In this document: piece after piece, positions 8,615 to 16,009 of the stretch | Layout of the letters: every line of letters begins with the position of its first letter | Position numbering within the stretch: position 1 is the first letter of the stretch | NCBI GenBank assembly: GCA_947624195.1 | Contig: CANQJH010000018.1 | Location: forward strand, 1-37,303 | From: an uncultured Clostridia bacterium | GTDB lineage: Bacteria > Bacillota > Clostridia > TANB77 > CAG-508 | Reading direction: 5' to 3' | Length of the DNA stretch: 37,303 bases | The notes under the pieces: model-generated | What the model was told of the DNA's origin: nothing | Seen by the model: the letters and a program-made list of their open reading frames with translations, nothing else | The model's database searches: none | Program-made: the position numbers and the translations under genes

Positions 8615-9289
8615 TTAGTCTAAATGCTTTTTTATTTCATTAAAAATTTCTTCTCCAATGTCTTCTATTGTTCTTAGTTTTCCATCTTTCAAACAATTTA
8701 TTTCAAACCAATTATATTTTTTTGCAACATAGCATGCAGCACTATGTGCATCATATAAATGGTTTTTGTCTTTTTCGTGTATGTCTTTTTCTGTTTTATG
8801 AGAAAATTTGTTGTCTCTATTTTTGATAAGCTCTATAGCTGTTTCAACTGGCATATTTAAGAAAAACACTTCGGTTGGTTTTGGTATTCCATAAAGTCCA
8901 TATTCAAAATCATTTAGCCAATCCAAAAATTTATCTCTTTCTTTTGCATCTTGTATTTTGCCGGCTTGATGAACCATATTTGCAGTAGTATATCTGTCTG
9001 CAATTATTATGCCACCATTGTTGTAAAATTCTTCAAAATCTTTTTTAAAAGTAGCGTATCTATCTGCAGCATAGAAAGTTGAAGCTATGTATGGACTAAC
9101 ATCTTTTGCATTTTCACCAAATTCTCCTGACAAATACATTTTAACAAGTGAAGATGATGGACTATCATAATTTGGGAAGCTTGCGACCTTGTACTTTACG
9201 CCATTTTCACTCAATCTTTTTGTAAGTAGTTCAAGTTGTGTCTGTTTTCCGCTTCCATCAGTTCCATCTATTACAAATAATTTTCCCAT
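8615..9289 (-). CDS. tmk: Thymidylate kinase
   Basis: dTMP kinase phosphorylates dTMP to dTDP for DNA synthesis. The 224 residues start with the P-loop FVIDGTDGSGKQTQ (Gln replaces the common Thr after GK, a form I recall in a subset of thymidylate kinases). SFPNYDSPSSSLVKMYL follows, then the dTMP-binding DRYTTANMVHQAGK (about 97-110). The LID region around KNRDNKFSHKTEKDIHEKD is basic. It sits between gatC and gatA, an unusual partner for that operon. Its own ribosome site is weak (AAAGATAG); a strong AAAGGAG instead serves a seven-residue frame just upstream (9299-9322), which suggests coupled translation. Confidence 0.93.
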   Translation of the reverse strand: MGKLFVIDGTDGSGKQTQLELLTKRLSENGVKYKVASFPNYDSPSSSLVKMYLSGEFGENAKDVSPYIASTFYAADRYATFKKDFEEFYNNGGIIIADRYTTANMVHQAGKIQDAKERDKFLDWLNDFEYGLYGIPKPTEVFFLNMPVETAIELIKNRDNKFSHKTEKDIHEKDKNHLYDAHSAACYVAKKYNWFEINCLKDGKLRTIEDIGEEIFNEIKKHLD

Positions 9290-9298
9290 ATCTATCTT

Positions 9299-9322
9299 TT
9301 ATGCTGGCATTGAACCTAACAT
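9299..9322 (-). CDS. Seven-residue leader frame before tmk
   Basis: AAAGGAGAAT directly precedes ATG, which opens MLGSMPA and then a stop nine bases before the tmk start codon. No function is known. It may deliver ribosomes to tmk by termination and reinitiation, or the strong site may be a relic of an older start. Confidence 0.3.
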   Translation of the reverse strand: MLGSMPA

Positions 9323-9342
9323 ATTCTCCTTTCATTTAATGT

Positions 9343-9433
9343 AAATTTTAATTCGCATTTGGTATAGTAGTGAATTTTAATTCATTTTTGACACAATTGT
9401 CAAATTTTAACGCACATTTGCTATTGTAATGAA
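9343..9433. repeat. Imperfect 32-bp direct repeat around a TTGACA palindrome
   Basis: Copies at 9343-9374 and 9402-9433 match at 26 of 32 positions by my count (AAATTTTAA...ATTTG...TAT...TGAA). Between them, at 9388-9403, lies the inverted repeat TTGACACAATTGTCAA. The stretch fills the tmk-gatC gap. Confidence 0.6.
9374..9403 (-). promoter_or_regulatory. Possible internal promoter before tmk
   Basis: On the minus strand TTGACA (9398-9403), 18 bases, TAAAAT (9374-9379). The -35 box is one arm of the palindrome at 9388-9403, so a bound regulator could block it. Confidence 0.35.
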
Positions 9434-9441
9434 AAAATTGA

Positions 9442-9726
9442 TTATAAAACTTTTGGTATTTTGTACATATTTCTTTCTATGTCTTTTGCGTTTGATAGCA
9501 AACCATCTACGTTTTCAAATTTTTGTACTTCGTCTTTTCTAAAAACATTTGCATTATTATTAGCGCCAATAGTTTCATTTAGGTCACTAATTGGCGCCGT
9601 TTCTAATACTTTTACATACTCTAAAATATCGTCTAAATTTTCAATATATTTATCTATTTCGGAATCATTTATTTTTAAATCTGCTAAATTTGCTATGTGC
9701 AAAAGTTCTTCTTTGCTTACACTCAT
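9442..9726 (-). CDS. gatC: Asp/Glu-tRNA amidotransferase subunit C
   Basis: GatC is the small belt subunit that wraps and stabilises GatA in the GatCAB amidotransferase. The 94 residues match the family. The N-terminal helix SKEELLHIANLADLKIND is the conserved GatC start (normally V..IA.LA.L.L), followed by LDDILEYVKVLE and DLNET. Later comes FRKDEVQKFE, the equivalent of the usual LRxDxV segment. The ribosome site AAAGGA is about 12 bases upstream of the ATG. It is first in the gatC-tmk-gatA-gatB unit, with a near-perfect promoter immediately before it. Confidence 0.93.
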   Translation of the reverse strand: MSVSKEELLHIANLADLKINDSEIDKYIENLDDILEYVKVLETAPISDLNETIGANNNANVFRKDEVQKFENVDGLLSNAKDIERNMYKIPKVL

Positions 9727-9766
9727 TGTACATTACTTTCCTTTCTACATTATGCTTTTCCTATAT

Positions 9767-9795
9767 ATTATAAGTTATTTTTGGAGAAATATCAA
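9767..9795 (-). promoter_or_regulatory. SigA-type promoter of the gatC operon
   Basis: On the minus strand TTGATA (9790-9795), 17 bases, TATAAT (9767-9772), about 40 bases before gatC. Confidence 0.8.
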
Positions 9796-9836
9796 TAAGA
9801 TAACTAAGATTATTTAACAAAAATTATGATAATTTA

Positions 9837-9865
9837 TTGAAATAATATTTGAAATAGTGTATATT
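9837..9865 (+). promoter_or_regulatory. SigA-type promoter of the prepilin-like variable protein
   Basis: TTGAAA (9837-9842), 17 bases, TATATT (9860-9865), 50 bases before the start codon. It is divergent from the gatC promoter. Confidence 0.6.
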
Positions 9866-9915
9866 AGATTTAAATGACTAATACTATAAATAATAAAAAT
9901 ATTAGGAGGAAGCAA

Positions 9916-11058
9916 ATGATAAAAAATGAAAAAGGTTCTGTTACTCTAATTGTGGTAGCAACAGTTTTATTTATACTAATTGTGTTATCTGCAAGTCTTA
10001 TGTTTGTTTCGACGAAGAGAAAAGCGCAATTACAAGAATCTCAAATTTTGCAAAATGTTTATGGTGGTGACCTATATGACACTTATCAGGGACAAGCAGA
10101 AAAATATCTTTCTGCTTTAGATATTACTGCAAATCCAAAGCAATATTATGGAGCCTATGTAAAATATGGAGTAGATTTGAATGGAGATGAAGATTATACA
10201 AATGACTGGAGATTATTTTATGTAGGAGGTGCAGAAGACGGGCAAGCAAATGGAAGAATGTATATAATAGCCGCAGATTATGTGCCAATGAGCAATACAA
10301 CATTGCAAGAAGCAATGGGAGATGCAAACAACGGAGCAAGGATGTTTCCAGCAAGTTCATCAAGTTATGTAGCATTATCAGCATATTGGGGAAGTAGTGC
10401 GCCAGCAAACCAGAATGTCAGCGAAGATACAATGAAATTATTTATGCACACAGGATATAATATATCAGATGCAAGTAAAAAAGATAATCGTAATTCATGT
10501 GCAACTTCAACATTGTTAAATACAGATAATTGGGACGGATTTGTAAATGGGGATTACTATGGACAAGCAGCCATAGGAGGCCCAACATTAGAGATGTGGT
10601 GTGCAGCATGGAATGCAGTAGTAGATGAAAGCGATGAAAATAGTTTGAAAAAGATGTATGCAAATGGAAATGAAACGAAAGGAAACGGATATTATTGGGG
10701 AACAAGTAAAGATACAACAAATAGTAACTCTATGTATATGAACGGAACGAGTAGTTCAATGAAAAAATTAACCAAATTAGGAAACGACTATCCAGTATTT
10801 TTCCCACACACAACAAGTAGCGTAACTGCAAACGGAGTCAGTGGAAATTGCTACGGATATTGGTTGGCTTCGCCGTCTGCCAATTACACTCGCTACGTGA
10901 TGAACGTGTACTATGGCGGCAGCGTGAGATACGACGACTGTAGCAGCTCATTCGGGTTCGGGTTGCGTCCATTAGTTTGTCTACAATCTGAAGTCCAATT
11001 GCAGAAAAATAACGCAGAATCAACCGAAGAGAAAACAGTATATGATATAGTGAAATAG
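9916..11058 (+). CDS. Prepilin-anchored protein with a DGR-like variable C-type-lectin domain
   Basis: The 380-residue protein starts MIKNEKGSVTLIVVATVLFI. That is a short basic leader, Lys-Gly, then one hydrophobic helix, as in type IV pilins and pseudopilins. The extracellular part carries NGRMYIIAADYVPM, MWCAAWNAVVDE and YWLASPS, and ends in GFGLRPLVCL. These match the FGE-sulfatase/C-type-lectin-like domains of clostridial surface proteins (DUF6273-like, from memory). Codons 323-344, just before GFGLRP, are TAC, CGC, GGC, AGC, GAC and similar, in sequence far richer in G+C than the rest of the gene, as expected for the variable region of a diversity-generating retroelement. The start is ATG at 9916, six bases after AGGAGG; the frame extends 14 codons further without a ribosome site. 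It stands alone with its own promoter and terminator. It may act as a tip adhesin; the ligand is unknown. Confidence 0.75.
   Translation: MIKNEKGSVTLIVVATVLFILIVLSASLMFVSTKRKAQLQESQILQNVYGGDLYDTYQGQAEKYLSALDITANPKQYYGAYVKYGVDLNGDEDYTNDWRLFYVGGAEDGQANGRMYIIAADYVPMSNTTLQEAMGDANNGARMFPASSSSYVALSAYWGSSAPANQNVSEDTMKLFMHTGYNISDASKKDNRNSCATSTLLNTDNWDGFVNGDYYGQAAIGGPTLEMWCAAWNAVVDESDENSLKKMYANGNETKGNGYYWGTSKDTTNSNSMYMNGTSSSMKKLTKLGNDYPVFFPHTTSSVTANGVSGNCYGYWLASPSANYTRYVMNVYYGGSVRYDDCSSSFGFGLRPLVCLQSEVQLQKNNAESTEEKTVYDIVK
10861..10971 (+). other. Candidate DGR variable region (VR)
   Basis: The stretch encodes WLASPS, then about 22 positions dominated by NNC/NNT codons (AAT TAC ACT CGC TAC, TAC TAT GGC GGC AGC, TAC GAC GAC TGT AGC AGC), with constant GTG, ATG and AAC codons between them. 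It then ends in a GC-rich constant block, TTCGGGTTCGGGTTGCGTCC. All the listed codons can arise from AAC, AAT or ACT by changing only adenines, the mark of DGR adenine mutagenesis. The GC-rich end resembles an IMH-type homing signal. From 10861 to 10980 I count 64 G/C in 120 bases, against 19 in 60 at 10741-10800. Confidence 0.65.
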
Positions 11059-11130
11059 CAAAAGTTTACACAAACTTTACGATACTCTCATAAAAACTGT
11101 TCATACTATCGGCTATACTGCCCTAATTTT

Positions 11131-11166
11131 AAAAATCATCCACGGTTTTACCAGTGGATGATTTTT
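11131..11166. terminator. Bidirectional terminator, variable protein gene and topA
   Basis: AAAAATCATCCAC and GTGGATGATTTTT form a perfect 13-bp stem around a 10-base loop, with A and T runs on both sides, between two convergent genes. The topA stop codon lies two bases beyond it. Confidence 0.9.
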
Positions 11167-11167
11167 A

Positions 11168-13411
11168 TTATTTTGTTTTTTTCTTTGCCACTTTTTTAGT
11201 GGTGGCTTTCTTCTCTGTCACTTTCTTAGTAGCTGTTTTCTTCTCTGCTCCCTTTTTAGCAGTGGCTTTTTTCTTGGTTGCTCTTTTTCTTCTTGTTCTA
11301 GTTGTTTTATTTTTCTCTTTTTCTATTTCTGGTGTCCATATTTCTCCTACTTTTGGCTTATTCCATGAAATAAAATTGCATCCAGTAACTACACTCTCGC
11401 TACTTTCTATTTCGTTGGTACTCTCTTTATTTTCTAAATCGCTAGCGTTGTCCTTATTTTTTCCGTAATTTGTATTTCGTGAGCATATATAATAATTTTT
11501 GCCACGCCTTGTTTTTCTTACATAAACTTCTGCACCACAGACTGGGCATGGTACATCAATTTTTTCCGAGAAAGGCTTTATATTTTTACATTCTGGGTAT
11601 CCAGGGCAAGCTAAGAATTTTCCATATCTACCGTACTTAACAACCATCATTCTGCCACATTTTTCACATTGTACATTTGATACTTCATCTTGTAATTTTA
11701 CATGTTCTAGTTCTTTGTTAGCTTTTTCTAGTTCTTCCTTAAAAGGTTCATAGAACTCTCTAATTACTTGCTTCCAAGCCTCGTCTCCATCTGCGATTTT
11801 ATCAAATCTATTTTCAATATCTGCTGTAAACTCTACATTTATTATATCTGTAAAATTTTCAGTAAGTAGTTTATTTACTACTTTCCCTAGTTCTGTTGGA
11901 ACAAGTTGTTTTTGTTCTTTTTCAATATATCTTCTATCTATTATTGTAGAAATAATTGTTGCATACGTACTTGGTCTTCCTATTCCTTTTTCTTCAAGAG
12001 TTTTTACCAAGCTTGCTTCTGTATATCTTGGTGGTGGCTCTGTGAAGCTTTGCTTTGGTTCTAATTTTTCTTTTTTTACTTCTTCCCCAACGTCTAAGTT
12101 TGGTACATTTGCTTCATCATCTTCATTAGATTTGTCATCTCTGTCTTCAACATACAATGTCATAAATCCTTTGAATTTTAATTTTTGACCTGATGCTCTA
12201 AAGTTAAATACTTCATCATTTTTATCTACATTAATGTTTGCTGTAATTGTGTCAAATACTGCTGCAGACATTTGACTTGCAATAAACCTATTGTATATAA
12301 GTCTGTAAAGTTTATATTGATCTGGAGTAAGTGTGTTTTTTAATTCTTCTGGTGTTATTTCTACATAAGTTGGTCTAATACCCTCATGCGCGTCTTGGGC
12401 ATCTGCTTTGGTTTTGTAATATCTATTTTCATAATATCCGCTTCCGTAAGTAGCTGTTATATGCTTTTTAGCTGCTGACCTTGCTTCTTCTGATATTCTT
12501 GTTGAGTCTGTTCTCATGTAGGTAATAAGTCCTACTGTTCCTCTTCCTGGAACTGTAACTCCCTCATAGAGTCCCTGTGCTACACTCATGGTTTTTCTAA
12601 TTGCAAATCCTAATTTTCTTGATGCTTCTTGTTGCATTGTACTGGTTGTAAATGGTGGAGCTGGTGTTCTTTTCTTTTCTCCCTTTTTTACATCTGTTAC
12701 AATGTATTTTCCGTTTTCTATTTTTGATATTATTTCTTTAACTTCAGCTTCTTTGTGAAGTTCTAATTTTTTATCATTTTTACCGTATAATCTAGCTGTA
12801 AATACTTCATCATTTTTTGATAATTTTGCAAATATATTCCAGTATTCTTCCGGAACAAATTTTTCTATTTCTTCTTCTCTATCAACTATAAGCTTAACTG
12901 CAACTGATTGAACTCTACCTGCAGAAAGCCCTCTTTTTACTTTTTTCCAAAGTATTGGGCTAATTTGATATCCAACAATTCTATCAAGTACACGTCTTGC
13001 TTGTTGTGCATCTGTTAAATTCATATCAATTTTTCTAGGTTCTTTTATTGATTTCTTTACTGTTTCTTTTGTAATTTCATTAAATGTAACTCTGCACACG
13101 CTATCTTGTGGTATACCTAAAATATACGCCAAATGATATGCAATAGCTTCTCCCTCACGGTCAGGGTCAGTTGCTAAATAAACTATTTTAGCATCTTTTG
13201 CTTCTTTTTTTAATGAATTTATTAATGAGGCTTTACCTCTAATATTAATATACTCTGGTTCAAAATCATGTTCTATATCCACACCAAGCTTTGATTTAGG
13301 TAAATCTCTAATATGCCCCATTGAAGCAACTACTTTGTAATCATTACCTAAAAACTTTTTAATTGTATTAGCTTTAGCCGGTGACTCTACTATAATTAAT
13401 TTACTAGCCAT
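11168..13411 (-). CDS. topA: DNA topoisomerase I with lysine-rich tail
   Basis: Type IA topoisomerase, which relaxes negative supercoils by single-strand passage. The 747 residues start MASKLIIVESPAKANTIKKF (Toprim, catalytic Glu9), with TDPDREGEAIAYH at 81-93 as the metal-binding acidic motif. The active-site tyrosine is Y298 in GLITYMRTDSTR. Two C-terminal zinc-ribbon units follow: CEKCG...CPGYPEC, with all four cysteines, and CPVCG...CSRNTN, where the fourth cysteine is missing. The last 47 residues are a Lys/Ala/Thr tail (KKATAKKGAEKKTATKKV) like that on S20 here. The ribosome site AGAAAGG precedes the ATG. It has its own promoter, so it is not part of the murG operon just upstream. Confidence 0.97.
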   Translation of the reverse strand: MASKLIIVESPAKANTIKKFLGNDYKVVASMGHIRDLPKSKLGVDIEHDFEPEYINIRGKASLINSLKKEAKDAKIVYLATDPDREGEAIAYHLAYILGIPQDSVCRVTFNEITKETVKKSIKEPRKIDMNLTDAQQARRVLDRIVGYQISPILWKKVKRGLSAGRVQSVAVKLIVDREEEIEKFVPEEYWNIFAKLSKNDEVFTARLYGKNDKKLELHKEAEVKEIISKIENGKYIVTDVKKGEKKRTPAPPFTTSTMQQEASRKLGFAIRKTMSVAQGLYEGVTVPGRGTVGLITYMRTDSTRISEEARSAAKKHITATYGSGYYENRYYKTKADAQDAHEGIRPTYVEITPEELKNTLTPDQYKLYRLIYNRFIASQMSAAVFDTITANINVDKNDEVFNFRASGQKLKFKGFMTLYVEDRDDKSNEDDEANVPNLDVGEEVKKEKLEPKQSFTEPPPRYTEASLVKTLEEKGIGRPSTYATIISTIIDRRYIEKEQKQLVPTELGKVVNKLLTENFTDIINVEFTADIENRFDKIADGDEAWKQVIREFYEPFKEELEKANKELEHVKLQDEVSNVQCEKCGRMMVVKYGRYGKFLACPGYPECKNIKPFSEKIDVPCPVCGAEVYVRKTRRGKNYYICSRNTNYGKNKDNASDLENKESTNEIESSESVVTGCNFISWNKPKVGEIWTPEIEKEKNKTTRTRRKRATKKKATAKKGAEKKTATKKVTEKKATTKKVAKKKTK

Positions 13412-13464
13412 AACTTACCTTTCTATTCAAAATTTATTAATTTAATTATTTCACGCACCCTAAT

Positions 13465-13493
13465 ATTGTAGCCTATATTTTGCATTTTTGCAA
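13465..13493 (-). promoter_or_regulatory. SigA-type promoter of topA
   Basis: On the minus strand TTGCAA (13488-13493), 17 bases, TACAAT (13465-13470), about 54 bases before topA. Confidence 0.6.
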
Positions 13494-13543
13494 GTTTATT
13501 TTAATATTTCGCTATTTTTGCTTTAATACAAATTGCATTTACT

Positions 13544-14692
13544 TTACAGAATTCCATTTACTTTTTCACTTGACCTTTGCTTTAATACTTCAACTATTTC
13601 TGTATAAATCTTGTCTTCTACATTGTTTATAAATAACTGTTTAGACTTGCTTCCCATTTCCTTTAAAGTACTTGTATTTTCAACAAAAACTTCGATTTGC
13701 TCATTTAATTTTGTTGCAGTCAAATCTTTGTCAAGTATTACTTTAGCAGCACCTGCTTTTTCTAGTACTCTCGCATTATACTCTTGGTGGTTTTCTGCTG
13801 CAAACGGAAAGGGTATAAACACAGCTGGTTTTCCCAATTTTTCAATTTCGGTTACTGTCATAGCACCGCTTCTCGAAACAATTATGTCACATACATTCAT
13901 CATTGTCTCCATATCATAAATGTATGGCATCACTTTTATACCATCAATATTGTCAATATTCATCTGCTCTTTTATTAATTCATTTTTAACTATTTCATAT
14001 TGCTTTGGTCCTGTTGCCCAGATTATTTGATAATTTTTGTTCATTTTGTTTTCAATAATTTCTATAAGGCTTTTATTTATGCTTTCAGCTCCTTGGCTTC
14101 CACCAAACACCAAAACTACTGGATAATCCCCACTTAGACCTAATTCTTCTACTTTTGATTTTACTTCATAGTCATTTAATTGCAAGTCTTTTATTTTGGT
14201 TGGAGTTCCTGTAACTGCAACTTTTACACTTTTGTCTAGTCTGTCTTTGGCTTCTTCAAATCCTACTAAAATTTTGCTTGCTTTTTTTGCCAACATTTTT
14301 GTTGCAACACCTGGAAGAACATTGCTTTCGTGAATTACATATGGAACTTTTAAGCTTTGCGCAGCTTTGCAAACTGAAACGCATATGTATCCACCTGTTC
14401 CAATTATTATGTTTGGTTTAAAAGCTTTTATTATTTTTTTTGCTTCCCCAACTGATAAAATTGTTTTAATTAATCTTTTTATGTTTTTTATAGTTAGACT
14501 TCTTGATATTCCATAACTTTCAATTGTTTTTAGCTCATAACCATTTCTAGGGACTAGGTCTCTCTCTAGTCCCCTTTTTGTTCCTATAAAAATTATTTTA
14601 GAATCTGGTTCCTCCTGCTTTATTTTATTAGCTATTGCTAATCCTGGATTTATATGTCCACCAGTTCCAGCTGCCGCTATTATTACTCTCAA
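13544..14692 (-). CDS. murG: MurG: UDP-GlcNAc:lipid I N-acetylglucosaminyltransferase
   Basis: MurG adds GlcNAc to lipid I on the inner face of the membrane, giving lipid II. The 382 residues carry the lipid-carrier-binding N-terminal loop AAAGTGGHINPGLAIA. The second conserved glycine loop is VLVFGGSQGAESINKSL (about 193-209), and the UDP-GlcNAc-binding C-terminal motif is PFAAENHQEYNARVLEKAGAA. The start is TTG, chosen because AAAGGAG lies seven bases upstream and the family's first strand (RVIIAAAG) begins at once. It is the last gene of murE-mraY-ftsW-murG, 66 bases after ftsW. B. subtilis has the same order but with murD between mraY and the SEDS gene. Confidence 0.96.
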   Translation of the reverse strand: MRVIIAAAGTGGHINPGLAIANKIKQEEPDSKIIFIGTKRGLERDLVPRNGYELKTIESYGISRSLTIKNIKRLIKTILSVGEAKKIIKAFKPNIIIGTGGYICVSVCKAAQSLKVPYVIHESNVLPGVATKMLAKKASKILVGFEEAKDRLDKSVKVAVTGTPTKIKDLQLNDYEVKSKVEELGLSGDYPVVLVFGGSQGAESINKSLIEIIENKMNKNYQIIWATGPKQYEIVKNELIKEQMNIDNIDGIKVMPYIYDMETMMNVCDIIVSRSGAMTVTEIEKLGKPAVFIPFPFAAENHQEYNARVLEKAGAAKVILDKDLTATKLNEQIEVFVENTSTLKEMGSKSKQLFINNVEDKIYTEIVEVLKQRSSEKVNGIL

Positions 14693-14758
14693 GTTTATTC
14701 TCCTTTATACTTTTTTAAAATATACAATTTTTTAGTTAAAATTGAAATATTTTATCCA

Positions 14759-15949
14759 TTATATTTTTTTTGCAGAACGTGATATATTTAAAAGTACCCC
14801 CATACTTGCTAAAAGAATAATTAGTGAACTTCCTCCATAACTTAGGAATGGAAGCGATATACCCGTGTTTGGTATAGTATTTGTTACAACCGCAATATTT
14901 AATATTACTTGTACTGCTATTAATCCAGTTATACCTATTGCGATTAAACTTCCAAAAACATCTTCTGCTCTTATTGCAATTAATACTCCTCTTACTACTA
15001 ATATAGCAAATAAAACTATAACTAATAAGCAACCTACAAATCCCAATTCTTCTGCTAATATCGCGAAGATGAAGTCATTGTGTGCTTCTGGTATGTATAA
15101 ATATTTTTGTTTGCTCTCTCCTAGTCCTACTCCAAAGAGTCCCCCAGAGCCTATTGCATACAGTCCTTGAACTGTTTGATACGCTGTTCCGCTAACATCT
15201 TCCCATGGGTTTAACCATGCAACAATTCTGTCTGATCTAAATCCATTTGAGATTTTGTCTTTAAATGCAATGAGTAGTGCTCCTACTCCTGCTAGTGTAA
15301 TGCCACCCATAGTAAGTAGGTATTTTAATTGGCAACCACTTATTATAATTGTAATTACTGATATAGCTGCGATAATTATACCGGCACTTAAGTGGTTTTG
15401 TACTTTATAAAGTATGGCAATTGGTAAAGCTGTTGCAATTAATGGAATGCCACAAGCTTCCCAAAAGTTATCGAACTTTTTACTTGTATCACTAAAATAT
15501 CCTGCCAAAGATATAATTAGTCCTATCTTGGTTATTTCAGATGGTTGAATTTGTATGCCCAAGGTAATCCATCTTCTTGCTCCTGATACTTCAAGTCCAA
15601 TACCTGGAATTAAAACCGTAAACAAAATTAATATTGAAAACAAATAAACTATTTTATAAAATTTTTGATAGATTTTATAATTAAATCTTGATAAGAATAT
15701 CATTATGCCTATTCCTAATATAGCTGCTATTCCCTGCATTTTTACATAATGATAACTATCGTTGTAATCTGCTAATGCTGAAGGAGCACTTGCAGAAAGT
15801 ACCATTATAATACCTATTGCCACCAGCATAAGAACAACTATTAAAAGTGGCATATCCATTTTATTACCTGAGGATACACTCTTATTTCTTGTGGATGCTC
15901 TTTGATTTCCTGTTGATATGCTTTTATTTCTCGAGCTTCTACTCTGCAT
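14759..15949 (-). CDS. ftsW: SEDS peptidoglycan polymerase, FtsW/SpoVE type
   Basis: SEDS-family integral membrane glycosyltransferases polymerise lipid II together with a class B PBP, here probably the one at 26608-28389. The 396 residues contain about ten hydrophobic segments. The periplasmic loop includes WLNPWEDVSGTAYQTVQGLY, with GLFGVGLGESKQKYLYIPEAHNDFIFA after it, and the end is PNTGISLPFLSYGGSS; all are FtsW/RodA/SpoVE hallmarks. The cytoplasmic N-terminus carries a duplicated Ser/Asn/Lys-rich motif (RNKSISTGNQ and RNKSVSSGNK). Two adjacent ATG codons follow GGAG; the second is better spaced, so 15949 is used. In a sporulating organism the gene could be ftsW or spoVE; sequence alone does not settle this. 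Confidence 0.9.
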   Translation of the reverse strand: MQSRSSRNKSISTGNQRASTRNKSVSSGNKMDMPLLIVVLMLVAIGIIMVLSASAPSALADYNDSYHYVKMQGIAAILGIGIMIFLSRFNYKIYQKFYKIVYLFSILILFTVLIPGIGLEVSGARRWITLGIQIQPSEITKIGLIISLAGYFSDTSKKFDNFWEACGIPLIATALPIAILYKVQNHLSAGIIIAAISVITIIISGCQLKYLLTMGGITLAGVGALLIAFKDKISNGFRSDRIVAWLNPWEDVSGTAYQTVQGLYAIGSGGLFGVGLGESKQKYLYIPEAHNDFIFAILAEELGFVGCLLVIVLFAILVVRGVLIAIRAEDVFGSLIAIGITGLIAVQVILNIAVVTNTIPNTGISLPFLSYGGSSLIILLASMGVLLNISRSAKKI

Positions 15950-16009
15950 CATGACTCCTTTCTTTGGTTACTTATATTTTACTTTCATCTCTATACATTA
16001 TATTGCGGT

